From NCBI RefSeq assembly GCF_003932715.1, contig NZ_CP020700.1, positions 248,001-312,000 of the forward strand: 64,000 nt of DNA, in the 5' to 3' direction. Origin of the DNA: Streptomyces tsukubensis. GTDB taxonomy: Bacteria; Actinomycetota; Actinomycetes; Streptomycetales; Streptomycetaceae. Each line of letters starts with the position of its first letter. Position 1 is the stretch's first letter. Position numbers and translations under genes: made by a program. Positions 17,756-27,669 of the stretch are shown here, piece by piece. Under the pieces are notes generated by a model, which was not told the origin of the DNA, made no database searches, and saw only the letters and a list, made by a program, of their open reading frames with translations.

Positions 17756-17938
17756 TCAGCGGCCGATCTCCTTGCGGGAGACCCGGCGGAGCCGACGGCG
17801 CTGACCGGGGTCGAGCGCCAGATAGGCGGCCGCAGGCACGCCGAGTACGACGAGCAGGGCCCACCAGAACCCGATGAAGGGAATCAGCAGCAGGCCCACG
17901 GCCACACCGCCAACGATGATCTTGGTACGTGTCGACAT
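17756..17938 (-). CDS. Small two-helix membrane protein
   Basis: A 60-aa protein with two closely spaced hydrophobic helices ('IIVGGVAVGLLLIPFIGF' and 'ALLVVLGVPAAAYLAL') and a strongly basic C-terminal tail that would face the cytosol. AGGAGG lies 11 bp upstream of the ATG. Such tiny proteins are common in Streptomyces and functionally unassigned. It is separated by 91 bp from the downstream end of the desaturase gene on the same strand. Confidence 0.6.
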   Translation of the reverse strand: MSTRTKIIVGGVAVGLLLIPFIGFWWALLVVLGVPAAAYLALDPGQRRRLRRVSRKEIGR

Positions 17939-18029
17939 CTCTCTCGGTGCCTCCTCGCGCGGCGTCGGCCGCTCCTGTCCGGGACAACGCTCGAAACCGC
18001 GGCACAGTTCCCCCGCCGCTCACCCTGCG

Positions 18030-19226
18030 CTACTTCTCTTCGCCGACCTGCAGGTCACCGGCCCGCAGGTCACCGGCATACACATCAGCGGAGCGCACGT
18101 CACCGTCGCGCAGGGGTACGCCGACATCGTGCAGATGGGCGAGCGCCTGCCGGTACGAGTCGACGGCGCCGGTCTCGGCGTACGGCAGCCTCAGCTTCCG
18201 GCAGTGCGCCCTGACCAGCGGCTGCGCCAGCCTCAGATGCGGCCGCGGCATGCTCGGGAAGAGATGGTGTTCGATCTGGTAGTTCAATCCGCCCAGCAGC
18301 CAGTCCGTGAGACGTCCCCCGCGGACGTTGCGTGAGGTCAGGACCTGCCGGCGCAGATGACCCCAGCCCTTGCCGGTCTCGTCGTCCACCATCGTCATCC
18401 CCTTGTGATTGGGGGCGAAGGCCAGGCCGAGGTGGAGGCCGAGAACCATCTGGTGGACCAGGGCGAAGAGCAGCGCGCGGCCGAGGGGCATCGTCGTGAG
18501 CAGCAGCGTCGCATAGAGGACCAGGTGCGTCAGGAGCAGGGCGCCTTCCGTCCGCCGCGCCCGGGCCGTCCTGAACGGTCCGGCCTTCCCGAGGACGCCC
18601 CTGATTCCGTAGACCTTGAGGGCGATCCCCTCCAGAGTGGTCAGAGGGAAGAACAGCCACGCCTGATGGCGGGTGAGGAGACCGCGGAATCCGCTGCGGC
18701 CCACGGCCTGCCGCCGGGTGAAGACCAGGATGTCGGCGACGACGTCCGGGTCCTTGTCGATGTGATTGGGGTTGGCGTGGTGCCGGTTGTGCTTGTCGTT
18801 CCACCACTCCTGGCTCATGCCGAGCAGCACATTGGCGTGCAGCAACTGGATGATCCGGCTCGCCCGGCGGCTGCCGGTGATCTGGGAGTGCCCGGCGTCG
18901 TGGGCGACGAAGGCGGCGCGGGCGGAGAACAGCGACAGCAACGGGGCCAGCAGGAGCACCCACCACGAGCCTCCCGCCAGCGCCATGCCGGTGACCACGG
19001 CGGCGGTGCCGAGCAGATGGGACGCGATGCACCGTACGTACCAGCCCGTGCGGTACTCCAGGAGTCCCTGCTCCCGTACGGTCCGCAGCAGCGGGGCGAA
19101 CTCGCTGCCCGCCGGGCGGCCCGGTCTGCGGCCCCCGGACTCCCTGTCCGTTCCGGCCGCCACCAGCACCGGAACAGGTGGTTCCGACGGTGGTTGCGGA
19201 ACGGGGACTGCGGTGGCCTGGCCCAT
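18030..19226 (-). CDS. Membrane fatty-acid desaturase (front-end/acyl-lipid type)
   Basis: A 398-aa integral membrane di-iron desaturase. The three histidine boxes are intact: HDAGH in 'VAHDAGHSQ', HNRHH in 'NDKHNRHHANPN', and the third box Gln-x-x-His-His in 'YQIEHHLFPSMP', whose leading Gln is typical of delta-6-like front-end enzymes. No cytochrome b5 domain is fused, so a separate ferredoxin or reductase is needed. ATG 19226 follows CGGAGAT. It likely introduces a double bond into membrane acyl chains; regiospecificity is not determinable from sequence. Confidence 0.88.
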   Translation of the reverse strand: MGQATAVPVPQPPSEPPVPVLVAAGTDRESGGRRPGRPAGSEFAPLLRTVREQGLLEYRTGWYVRCIASHLLGTAAVVTGMALAGGSWWVLLLAPLLSLFSARAAFVAHDAGHSQITGSRRASRIIQLLHANVLLGMSQEWWNDKHNRHHANPNHIDKDPDVVADILVFTRRQAVGRSGFRGLLTRHQAWLFFPLTTLEGIALKVYGIRGVLGKAGPFRTARARRTEGALLLTHLVLYATLLLTTMPLGRALLFALVHQMVLGLHLGLAFAPNHKGMTMVDDETGKGWGHLRRQVLTSRNVRGGRLTDWLLGGLNYQIEHHLFPSMPRPHLRLAQPLVRAHCRKLRLPYAETGAVDSYRQALAHLHDVGVPLRDGDVRSADVYAGDLRAGDLQVGEEK

Positions 19227-19690
19227 GTGGATCTCCGGGTCTGTGAGGTGCGAGGTGCCCAAGAGGGCGGGAAACGGCGGCGCGCGCGGCCCGGCGGCCT
19301 CCGGGCGACAGGGCTCGCGGACGGCCACCGGGCCGGGCCCGGAAGCAGATGGAGGAGGCGAAGCAGGTGAAGAAGGCGGAGAAAGCGAAGGAGGCGACGC
19401 CGGTGAGGGAGCCTCGGAACCGCACCGCGCCGACACCGGCAAACCTAGGTTCGAGGGCCGTCCCGGGACCATGGCGCCATCCCCCGGAACGGGCCGGGGG
19501 GCCACCCCCCGCGGCGGGTGGTGCTGATGACACCCCACCGAGGACCCCGCCACCGCGACCACCGCCACCGCCACCGCCACCGCCATCGTGATCAGCATCA
19601 CCTCGGCGGAGCTTCCCCTTCGCGCGATCCCCAGTACAATCAACGACTCCATCCCCCGGGTAGTCAAATTTGAGGAATTCGGTCATCACT
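19227..19690. other. Divergent promoter region of desaturase and SNF2 genes, with simple repeats and a palindrome
   Basis: 464 bp. Contents: a purine-rich run (about 19350-19415), the 10-bp perfect palindrome AACCTAGGTT (19442-19451), and a run of CCGCCA-type hexamers (about 19555-19590). The palindrome sits ~220 bp upstream of the desaturase and could be an operator. A region with AT-rich words just before the SNF2 gene probably carries its promoter. Confidence 0.45.
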
Positions 19691-22636
19691 GTGCACAGAC
19701 CCTCCGCGGCACCACCCTCACCGGCCGACGGATCCCGCCTGACGCCTTCCCTCGCCGCCTCCTCTCCTTCTGCTCAGTCCCTCGCCCCCCTGGCCCTCTG
19801 CCATGTCGCGTTCCTGCCCGCCGATCCCGCCCGGACCGGCCGGTTCGCGTTCTGGTACCCGGACGGCGAGACCCCGCCCTCCCATCCCTCGGGCTCCGTC
19901 GAGTCCCTGACGGTCGTCGGCGACGACGTCCGCACCCGTACGGTCACAGCGTCGACGCTGTCGGTACGGGACGCCCTCCCCGTGCTCACCCGGGCCCGGA
20001 CCGTCCCGGAGGCCTCCGCCTCCGCCGCCTTCTGGGGCAGCGCCGCCGTACTCGCCCTCCAACTGGTCGCCCGGGGGCTGCTGCTGCCGGGGCTGAGCCC
20101 CGAGGACCACGACGCCTGGCGGGTCGGCCCGCTCGCCCCGGCCGATACGGAGGCCGTACGGACCCTTGCCGCGTCGATGCCCCCGGCCGCGCACGCGGTC
20201 CCGCTGCCCCCGGCGCCGGAGGACGGCGGCATCCTGTTGCTGCCCGAACCGGAGCGGCTGGTGCGGTCGTTCGCGGACGCGGTCGCGGACACCCTCCCCC
20301 GTACCCCGGCCGCCGCTGCAGCCATCGGTACCCCCGCCTTCGCCGCCGACGCACCCCGCCGGCTGCCGGGCGCCCGCGCCTGGGCCGCCGATATTGCCGC
20401 CGGACACGACGCCGGAGTACGGCTCTCACTCCGCATCGAGCTGACCTCCCCGGAGCCGACCGCGGGCGGTGAGCCCGAGCCGGGGTTCCGGGCGGTGCTC
20501 CAGATGCACAGCGTCAGCGATCCGGCGGTGGTGCTCGATGCGGCGGACGTCTGGGCGGGCGGCGCGGCCAGGGACGCGGCAGCCGCCTTCGGCCCGCGCG
20601 CCCGGATGGACGCGCTGCTCGCGCTCCGCAGGGCGGCCCGTTCCTGGGCACCGCTCACCCCACTGCTGCACGCGGCCGTCCCGGACGCCATCGAACTCGC
20701 CGACGAGGAGATCGCCGAGCTGCTCGGCGACGCCGCCCGGGCGCTGTCCGCCAGCGGGGTCGGAGTCCACTGGCCCCGCGAGATGGCGTACCGCCTCACC
20801 GCGCGCGCCGTGGTCGGCCCCCCGGACGACGGCGGGGAGGGTTCCGGGCGCCGCCGGGACGAGGAGTCGGGTCTGCCGTCGTTCCTGTCCGCCGATGCGC
20901 TGCTCGCCTTCAACTGGCGGTTCAGCCTCGGCGGTCATGCCCTCACCCGGGAGGAGCTGGACCGGCTGGCCGAGGCCAACCGGCCGCTCGTGCGCCTGCG
21001 GGACCAGTGGGTCCTCGTCGACCCCGAGGAGCTGCGGCGGGCCCGGCTCGGGCAGGACCGCAAGGTGACGCCCGTCGACGCCCTCGCCGCGGTCCTCACC
21101 GGCTCGGCGGAGGTCGACGGCCGCCGGGTCGACGTGGACGCGTCCGGCTGGGTGGCCCGGCTGCGCGACCGGCTCGCCGATCCGGAGGGCGGCGAGCAGG
21201 AGATCGGACCGCCCGAAGCGCTGGCCGCGACGCTCCGCGACTACCAGCTCCGCGGGCTGAACTGGCTGAACCGGATGGTGTCGCTGGGCCTCGGCGGCTG
21301 TCTCGCCGACGATATGGGCCTCGGCAAGACCATCACCCTGATTGCGCTGCATCTGCACCGGCAGACCGACCCGTCGGCCGCCGGTCCGACCCTGGTCGTC
21401 TGCCCCACGTCGCTGATGGGCAACTGGCAGCGCGAGATCGGGAAGTTCGCGCCCGGGACCCCGGTGCGCCGTTTCCACGGCTCCCGGCGGGACCTCGACG
21501 CCCTCGGTGCCGGGGAGTTCGTCCTGACGACGTACGGCACGATGCGTCTGGACGCCGAGCGGCTGGCCGAAGTCCCCTGGGGCATGGTCGTGGCCGACGA
21601 GGCGCAGCACGTCAAGAACCCCTACTCGGCGACCGCGCGGAGTCTGCGGACGATCGGCGCCCGGGCGAGGGTCGCCCTCACCGGCACCCCCGTGGAGAAC
21701 AACCTCTCCGAGCTGTGGGCCGTCCTCGACTGGACGACGCCCGGACTCCTCGGCCGACTCGGCACCTTCCGCGCCCGCTATGCGCGGGCGGTCGAGGGCG
21801 GCGATCCGCTGGCCGCACAGCGGCTGGCGGCCCTCGTCGGGCCGTTTCTGCTGCGTCGCCGCAAGTCGGATCCGGGAATCGCGCCGGAGCTGCCGCCGAA
21901 GACCGAGACGGACCGCGCGGTGCCGCTCACCCCGGAACAGGCGGGCCTGTACGAGGCGGTGGTGCGCGAGACGCTCGCCGCGATCGCGGACGCGGACGGT
22001 ATGGAACGGCGCGGTCTGGTGGTGAAGCTGCTCACCGGGCTCAAGCAGATCTGCAACCATCCGGCGCAGTATCTGAAGGAGGAGCGGCCCGTGGTCCCGG
22101 GCCGGTCCGGAAAGCTGGAGCTGCTGGACGAGCTGCTGGACACGATTCTGTCCGAGGGCGCGAGCGTGCTGGTGTTCACGCAGTACGTGCAGATGGCGCG
22201 GCTGCTGGAGCGGCATCTGGCGGCCCGGGGCGTCCGGACGCAACTGCTGCACGGCGGTACGCCGGTGGCGGAGCGGGAGGCCATGGTGGTCCGCTTCCAG
22301 GACGGTGAAGTGCCGGTGTTCCTGCTGTCGCTGAAGGCCGCCGGGACGGGGCTGAACCTGACCCGGGCCGAGCATGTCGTGCACTACGACCGCTGGTGGA
22401 ATCCGGCGGTCGAGGCCCAGGCCACGGACCGGGCGTACCGGATCGGCCAGACCCAGCCGGTCCAGGTCCACCGGCTGATCGCGGAGGGCACGGTGGAGGA
22501 CCGGATCGCCGACATGCTGCTGCGCAAGCGGGAGCTGGCGGACGCGGTCCTGGGCTCCGGCGAGGCCGCACTGACGGAACTGACCGACACCGAACTGGCG
22601 AACCTGGTGGAGCTGCGAGGAGGGGCGGACCGTTGA
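19691..22636 (+). CDS. SNF2-family DEAD/H-box helicase-like ATPase (HepA/RapA-like)
   Basis: A ~981-aa protein. The N-terminal ~500 residues form the Streptomyces-specific SNF2 accessory region. The helicase core follows: motif Ia/I 'CLADDMGLGKTITLIAL', motif II 'VADEAQHVKN' (DEAQ), motif III 'ALTGTPVENNLSELW', and C-lobe motifs V-VI 'FLLSLKAAGTGLNLTRA' and 'ATDRAYRIGQTQ'. Members remodel nucleoprotein or recycle RNA polymerase. I placed the start at GTG 19691; an in-frame TTG just upstream is possible. The stop overlaps the next gene's TTG start (TTGA), so both are one operon. Confidence 0.88.
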   Translation: MHRPSAAPPSPADGSRLTPSLAASSPSAQSLAPLALCHVAFLPADPARTGRFAFWYPDGETPPSHPSGSVESLTVVGDDVRTRTVTASTLSVRDALPVLTRARTVPEASASAAFWGSAAVLALQLVARGLLLPGLSPEDHDAWRVGPLAPADTEAVRTLAASMPPAAHAVPLPPAPEDGGILLLPEPERLVRSFADAVADTLPRTPAAAAAIGTPAFAADAPRRLPGARAWAADIAAGHDAGVRLSLRIELTSPEPTAGGEPEPGFRAVLQMHSVSDPAVVLDAADVWAGGAARDAAAAFGPRARMDALLALRRAARSWAPLTPLLHAAVPDAIELADEEIAELLGDAARALSASGVGVHWPREMAYRLTARAVVGPPDDGGEGSGRRRDEESGLPSFLSADALLAFNWRFSLGGHALTREELDRLAEANRPLVRLRDQWVLVDPEELRRARLGQDRKVTPVDALAAVLTGSAEVDGRRVDVDASGWVARLRDRLADPEGGEQEIGPPEALAATLRDYQLRGLNWLNRMVSLGLGGCLADDMGLGKTITLIALHLHRQTDPSAAGPTLVVCPTSLMGNWQREIGKFAPGTPVRRFHGSRRDLDALGAGEFVLTTYGTMRLDAERLAEVPWGMVVADEAQHVKNPYSATARSLRTIGARARVALTGTPVENNLSELWAVLDWTTPGLLGRLGTFRARYARAVEGGDPLAAQRLAALVGPFLLRRRKSDPGIAPELPPKTETDRAVPLTPEQAGLYEAVVRETLAAIADADGMERRGLVVKLLTGLKQICNHPAQYLKEERPVVPGRSGKLELLDELLDTILSEGASVLVFTQYVQMARLLERHLAARGVRTQLLHGGTPVAEREAMVVRFQDGEVPVFLLSLKAAGTGLNLTRAEHVVHYDRWWNPAVEAQATDRAYRIGQTQPVQVHRLIAEGTVEDRIADMLLRKRELADAVLGSGEAALTELTDTELANLVELRGGADR

Positions 22637-24069
22637 CGAGAAACGGCGGGCACAACGACGAGGACGGGTTCGACCCGTACTACACAGGCCACACAGACCG
22701 CACTGGCCACACCGACGACTCAGACGACGCTGATGACGCTGATGACACGGACGACGGGTACGGCCGGGAAGGCTCCGCGAGCGCCGGCGCGGGTGCCGAG
22801 CGGACGTTCGCGGCTCTGCCGCCGGTGACCGGCCGGGGGTTCGCCCAGAGCTGGTGGGGGCGCTCCTGGATCAAGGCGCTGGAGGACACGGCGCTCGACT
22901 CCCAGCAGCTGAAGAAGGGCCGACGGCACGCCAGGGAGGGTGCCGTGGGTGCGGTGTCGGTGCGTCCCGGCCGGATCACCGCGGTGGTACGGGATCGGGA
23001 CGGCACCCGGCACCGGGTCGATGTGCTGATCCCCGAACTGGACGACGGCGACTGGAACCGCTTCCTGGACATGGCCGTCGACCGGGCGGGGCATATCGCG
23101 GCCCTGCTCGACCGGGAGATGCCGCCGCATCTCGTCGAGGACGCGGCGACGGCGGGGGTCGACCTGCTGCCGGGCATGGGCGATCTGGAGCCGGAGTGCG
23201 GATGCGAGTCCTGGGATCTGTGCCCGCATGCCGCGGCCCTGTGTTACACGGTGGCCCGGCTGCTGGACCAGGACCCGTTCGTGCTGCTGCTGATGCGCGG
23301 CCGGGGTGAGCGGCGGCTGCTGGACGAGCTCCAGGAGCGCAGCGTGGCGCGGGCCGCCGGCTCCGTACCCGACCCGGATGGTCCGACGGCGCCCGGGGGT
23401 ACGGTGGCGGGGGTGCCGGCGGCGGAGGCCTTCGCCGCCCGTGACATCCTGCCGCCGCTGCCCGCACCGCCCGCGGTGCCCGACGAGCCCGGTCCGCCGC
23501 CGTGTCTGGACGCCGAGACGGATCCGGTGCCCGGTATCGGGCCTGACGCCCTGGAGTTCCTTGCCGCGGATGCGGCCGCACGGGCGCACCAGCTGCTGGT
23601 CGAGGCGCTGGCACCGGGGCATGCGAACCGGCCGGCCGAGCCGGAACCGGCGTTCGACGAGGATGCGGTACGGCTGGCGGCCGCCGTACCGGGTCCGGTG
23701 ATCTCCGGGCGGCTCGCCGCCGTCACCGGCCGGTCCCGGGCCGGGCTCGACCTGGCCGTACGGGCGTGGCGGACGGGTGGTCCGGTGGCGCTGCGGGTCC
23801 TCGACGACGCCTGGTCCCCGGATACGGAAGAGCTGGCCCGGGCCGCCGCGGCACTGGAGGGCGCCTGGGAGGCGGCGTCCCTGCGGCCGAAGCTGCGTTC
23901 CGCGGCACCCGGCCGCTGGACGGTCGTGGGCGCCGACGTCCAGTTGCGGTACGGCCCGGACGGGCGCTGGTGGCCGTACCGCAAGGAGCGTTCGCAGTGG
24001 GTTCCGGCGGGTCCGGCGGACTCGGATCCGGAGGCCGCGCTGGCGGCCGCGGGTGGTGAGGCGGGCTGA
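22633..24069 (+). CDS. SWIM zinc-finger protein, partner of the SNF2 ATPase
   Basis: A 478-aa protein translationally coupled to the SNF2 gene; its TTG start is preceded by GAGGAGGGG. A ~50-residue acidic low-complexity head containing repeated Asp-Asp-Ala leads into 'QSWWGRSWIKALE'. The SWIM motif Cys-x-Cys-xn-Cys-x-His is at 'CGCESWDLCPHAAALCY' around residues 193-210. SWIM domains bind nucleic acid or protein and are regularly encoded beside SNF2 enzymes, which suggests a shared DNA-remodelling role. The Pro-rich middle is probably flexible. The pairing is well known; the biochemical task is not. Confidence 0.85.
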   Translation: MTRNGGHNDEDGFDPYYTGHTDRTGHTDDSDDADDADDTDDGYGREGSASAGAGAERTFAALPPVTGRGFAQSWWGRSWIKALEDTALDSQQLKKGRRHAREGAVGAVSVRPGRITAVVRDRDGTRHRVDVLIPELDDGDWNRFLDMAVDRAGHIAALLDREMPPHLVEDAATAGVDLLPGMGDLEPECGCESWDLCPHAAALCYTVARLLDQDPFVLLLMRGRGERRLLDELQERSVARAAGSVPDPDGPTAPGGTVAGVPAAEAFAARDILPPLPAPPAVPDEPGPPPCLDAETDPVPGIGPDALEFLAADAAARAHQLLVEALAPGHANRPAEPEPAFDEDAVRLAAAVPGPVISGRLAAVTGRSRAGLDLAVRAWRTGGPVALRVLDDAWSPDTEELARAAAALEGAWEAASLRPKLRSAAPGRWTVVGADVQLRYGPDGRWWPYRKERSQWVPAGPADSDPEAALAAAGGEAG

Positions 24070-24649
24070 CGCACGGCGCATGAGCGGCGCGACGGCCCGC
24101 CCGGGGTCGTGTCGGGTCGCGGCCGGGCGCTCCCGTGAAGGTGTGCGCCCCCTGCGGTTCCGGTTGCGGCCGTGACGCCGAAGGCCGTCACGGCGGCAGA
24201 TCGGCAGTCGGCGGGGCGCAGTTCGGCTTCGTCGGCGGCCGAACAGCGTTAACCGGCCGGAGAGTTCGCGGCCCCTCGGCGACGACGGAGCTGTCTCTCG
24301 TACGGCGGGGCCCGGGGCCCCGGAGGCCCCGGGCGGCGCTCCCGTACCGCGCCGTACCGAAGTCTCCGGACAAGGCCTGTCGCCCGTCTTCCGCCGTCGC
24401 CCGGCCGGACGTACCGTGGATCCGCTCGGGCCGGACCGGCCGGGACCGGCTCGTGCCTCCCGCCGGACCGGCCCGGGACCAGTCCGCTCATCGGCCCGTC
24501 GGGTGCCGGGGCCGTTCCGCCGAGTTCGTGACGGATGGCACCCGAAGGCGGCGACATCCGCACGGAACGGCCCACGGCACGAGATCCTCATGACGGCCCC
24601 CGCTTGCGCGCCGTCCGGAGGCCATCCGCTTCCGCCCCCAGGAGAGACC
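24070..24649. other. 580-bp intergenic region upstream of the amidase gene
   Basis: It holds a hairpin at 24310-24334 and the amidase ribosome-binding site GGAGAG at 24641. A GTTAACCGG word near 24247 is the only AT-rich promoter-like spot I notice. No convincing gene. Confidence 0.4.
24310..24334. terminator. GC-rich perfect hairpin
   Basis: GCCCGGGGCC (24310-24319) pairs with GGCCCCGGGC (24325-24334) around a 5-nt loop. It lies 240 bp past the SWIM stop, so a terminator role for that operon is plausible but distant. Confidence 0.45.
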
Positions 24650-25246
24650 ATGGACCGTCGTGAACTGCTCCGGTCGGCCGCCGTGCTGTCCGCCGCCGGG
24701 ATCCTGCTGCCGGCCGGCACCGCCCGGGCGTTCCCCGCGGCCGCCGCGCCGGTGCCGGTGGTGGACGAGCCCGGCGCGGTCTGGCGGCCCGCCGCGACCG
24801 CCAACTACACCGCGTCGAGCCGCCCCTCGGCCTATCGGATCGACCGGGTCGTGATCCACGTCGCGCAGGAGACCTTCGACGACACCGTCCGGATCTTCCA
24901 GGACCCGGCGCGGCGTGTATCGGCGCACTACGTCGTCGGTTCGTCCGACGGCAGGCTCGCCCAGTGCCTCCGGGAGCGGGACATCGGCTGGCACGCGGGG
25001 AACTGGTCGTACAACACCCGCAGCATCGGCATCGAACACGAGGGCTGGGTGGACCGGCCCGAGTACTTCACCCATGCGCTGTACGAGAGGTCGGCCGCGC
25101 TGACCGCGGCGATCTGCGACCGGTACGGCATCCCGAAGGACCGGGCGCACATCATCGGTCACCACGAGGTCCCGGGTGCCGACCATACCGACCCGGGGGC
25201 GTTCTGGGACTGGGTGCGCTACCTCCGTCTCGTCAACCTCGTCTGA
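24650..25246 (+). CDS. Secreted N-acetylmuramoyl-L-alanine amidase (Amidase_2 fold)
   Basis: A 198-aa exported protein. The signal peptide begins MDRREL and ends in Ala-x-Ala near residue 27; the paired arginines make Tat export likely. The amidase_2/PGRP zinc site shows the first histidine in 'RVVIHVAQ', with 'IGWHAGNWSYNTRSIGIEHEG' in the middle and 'IIGHHEVPGADHTDPG' giving the later ligands and catalytic residues. It cleaves the bond between MurNAc and L-Ala in peptidoglycan or muropeptides. No wall-binding domain is present. A GGAGAG ribosome-binding site precedes the ATG. Confidence 0.9.
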   Translation: MDRRELLRSAAVLSAAGILLPAGTARAFPAAAAPVPVVDEPGAVWRPAATANYTASSRPSAYRIDRVVIHVAQETFDDTVRIFQDPARRVSAHYVVGSSDGRLAQCLRERDIGWHAGNWSYNTRSIGIEHEGWVDRPEYFTHALYERSAALTAAICDRYGIPKDRAHIIGHHEVPGADHTDPGAFWDWVRYLRLVNLV

Positions 25247-25355
25247 AACCCGGCTCCACCCGGTCGCTCCCGTCCCGTGCCGCAAATTCGGTCGGCCTTT
25301 CGGCTCCTTGTCGCGCCCCGCCGCCTCGGCCACGATGGTCCCCTGGGAGGCCGAG

Positions 25356-26609
25356 TTGAGCGATGTATGGGTGGCCCTGCAACCGGGCGCCGATCCTGTG
25401 GCACGGATCGCCGAACTGCGCCGCGCGCACGACGCGTACCTGACGGCGGGCCGGGTCGAGCGGAGGGTCCGGCCGGTGGTCGCCGACTCGTGGCGGCGCT
25501 CCGCCCGGGCCCGGGTCAGTCCGGAATCCACGGTGGGGGTGGAGCTGGCCGACGACGACCTCGTGGCCTACCGCGAAAGCCATCCGCTGGCCCGGGTGAT
25601 GCCGCTGGTACGGGAACTGACCGGGGCGTACGCCTGGGACGGGGACCATCTGGTGGCCGTGTGCGACGCGTCGGGGAAGCTGCTGTGGGTGGAGGGGCCG
25701 CCGGCCACCCGCCGCCGGGCGCGGGCGATGAACTTCGTGCCCGGCGCCCGCTGGGCGGAGTCCGTTGCCGGGACGAACGCGCCGGGCACGGCGCTCAAGG
25801 TCGGGCGTCCGGTGCAGGTCTTCGCGGCCGAACACTACTGCCGGCCCGTGCATCCGTGGACCTGTGCCGCCGCGCCGGTCCACGATCCGGCCACCGGGCG
25901 GGTGCTGGGGGCGATCGACATCACGGGCGGCGACCGGCTCGCGCATCCGCACAGTCTGGCGTTCGTCTCGGCGGTGGCCCGGGCAGCCGAGACCCAGCTC
26001 GCCCTGCTGGCCCCGCCGCCGCCCGCGGACAGCGTCCGGCTGTCGGCGCTGGGGCAGGACGAGGCCCGGCTGGTGGTGGCCGGGCGCACGCTGCGGCTGA
26101 CCCGGCGGCACAGCGAGATCGCCGTACTGCTGGCCTGCCGCCCCGATGGAATCGGCGGGGAGGAGCTGCTGACGGAGCTGTACGAGGACGAGTCGGTGAC
26201 GCCCGTGACGCTGCGGGCCGAACTCTCCAGGCTCCGCGGGCTGCTCGGCGGCGACCTGCTGCGCTCGCGCCCGTACCGTTTCGCGGCCCGGGTCGACGCC
26301 GATTTCACCGCGGTGGCCCGTCGGCTGGCTTCGGGCTCGCTGACCGGCGCGGTCGGCGCGTACACCGGTCCACTGCTGCCCGGTTCGCAGGCGCCAGCGG
26401 TGGTACGGCTGCGGCGGCGGCTCGGGGACCAGGTCCGGGCGGCGCTGATCGCCCGGGCCGACCCGGGGCTGCTCGGCGACTGGGCCTACAGCCCCTGGGG
26501 CGAGGACGATCTGCCGGTCTGGCAGACGCTGGCCTCGGTCCTCGACGGTTCCCGGCGTGCGGCGGCGCTCGCCCGGGTGCGGGAGATCGACCGGTGGCAG
26601 CGGTCGTGA
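25356..26609 (+). CDS. GAF-domain transcriptional regulator with C-terminal winged helix
   Basis: A 417-aa regulator. The N-terminal helix 'RVRPVVADSWRRSARA' and GAF domain (~60-215, with 'GTNAPGTALKVGRPVQVFAAEHY') match the sensory half of AcoR-like activators. Instead of a sigma-54 AAA+ module, the C-terminal half has a winged-helix segment ('EELLTELYEDESVTPVTLRAELSRLR' region, residues ~265-310). This is the GAF-regulator architecture usual in Streptomyces. The TTG start at 25356 is preferred because GGGAGG lies 6 bp upstream; ATG 25335 is the alternative. Ligand and targets are unknown. Confidence 0.75.
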   Translation: MSDVWVALQPGADPVARIAELRRAHDAYLTAGRVERRVRPVVADSWRRSARARVSPESTVGVELADDDLVAYRESHPLARVMPLVRELTGAYAWDGDHLVAVCDASGKLLWVEGPPATRRRARAMNFVPGARWAESVAGTNAPGTALKVGRPVQVFAAEHYCRPVHPWTCAAAPVHDPATGRVLGAIDITGGDRLAHPHSLAFVSAVARAAETQLALLAPPPPADSVRLSALGQDEARLVVAGRTLRLTRRHSEIAVLLACRPDGIGGEELLTELYEDESVTPVTLRAELSRLRGLLGGDLLRSRPYRFAARVDADFTAVARRLASGSLTGAVGAYTGPLLPGSQAPAVVRLRRRLGDQVRAALIARADPGLLGDWAYSPWGEDDLPVWQTLASVLDGSRRAAALARVREIDRWQRS

Positions 26610-26946
26610 TCCCGCACGGGTCGGCGGCGGTGGTCCCCCGGTGCCCGGCCCGGACCGGGGCGGCGGCCTGGTAGCCCTGGCGCGCAGGGCCACCGCACGA
26701 CAGGCCGTCGGCGGGCAGCGCACCGGGCGGGGAGTCCGGGCGCGCGGGCGGACCGGCGGTCGCTGTCCGCGGTGTTGTACGTCCCCGGGCCGTACCGCAG
26801 GCGCCGCGCCGCCCCGGACCGCCGGTCACGGCTCCCGGACCGGCACCGCCGCTCCGACCGCGCCGCCCCGGCCGCCACCCTCACCGGCCGCACCCTCACC
26901 GGAGTCGTCCACACCGCGGGTTCACCACGGCGCCGGGTGCCGTTCC

Positions 26947-26988
<42 letters not shown>

Positions 26989-27005
26989 ACTGTCCGGGCC
27001 GTGGC

Positions 27006-27659
27006 TCAGCGGCCCGAGACCGCCGGGGCCCGGCGGGACGCGGAGAAGGTCATCGCCGGGGTACTGCTGGCGACGCTCACCACGGCACCGCGTTCCCGAT
27101 CCGTCCACTCCAGCAGCCGCAGCCCTTCCCGACCGGCTTTCAACAGGGCTTCCCTGCGCACCCACAGCCTCAGCAGCGCCGGGCCGGGGTCCGGCTCGGC
27201 CGTGGCCGCGTGCAGTTCGGCCGCGGGGAGCAGCTGTCTCAGCATCGCCACGGGCCCGGGACGGCGCGCCGCGGGCTCCACGTCGATGCCGACGGCACCG
27301 GGCCCGGCGGCCGCGGCCACGAGTCCGTCGGTATGGCTGAGGCTCACCCCGATCCCGGGGTGTCCGGGCAGATACGGACGGCCGTGCCCGGAGCGGCCGC
27401 ATTCGGCGCAGTACTGCGCGGGTGCCGCATCGCGCGGGGGCCATCCGGTGAACCGCGCCACGCACAGCCGGAGCAGCAGCCGGGCGGCCACGACGTCGTC
27501 GCGGCGGCCCGGCAGTCTGATCGGCGCCAGCCGGCGCAGCTCCCAGGGTTCGAGGAGGCCCTCGTGCAGCTCGGGATGGGCGAGGACCTCCGCGGTGGTG
27601 GCCACCGCGGCCACGGCGGGCCGGGCCTCGTCGAGGGCCGGAGCCCCAACGCCGGTCAC
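27006..27659 (-). CDS. Sfp-type 4'-phosphopantetheinyl transferase
   Basis: A 217-aa cytosolic enzyme that converts apo carrier proteins to holo form using CoA. The magnesium/CoA motif Gly-Ile-Asp-Val-Glu is in 'GAVGIDVEPA', and the second motif W-x-x-K/R-E-A-x-x-K is 'WVRREALLKAG'. The GTG start lies 10 bp after the carrier-protein stop, so it is the last gene of the ligase-ACP-PPTase operon. It presumably primes both that free carrier protein and the NRPS carrier domains. Confidence 0.9.
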   Translation of the reverse strand: MTGVGAPALDEARPAVAAVATTAEVLAHPELHEGLLEPWELRRLAPIRLPGRRDDVVAARLLLRLCVARFTGWPPRDAAPAQYCAECGRSGHGRPYLPGHPGIGVSLSHTDGLVAAAAGPGAVGIDVEPAARRPGPVAMLRQLLPAAELHAATAEPDPGPALLRLWVRREALLKAGREGLRLLEWTDRERGAVVSVASSTPAMTFSASRRAPAVSGR

Positions 27660-27669
27660 GGGCGGGCTC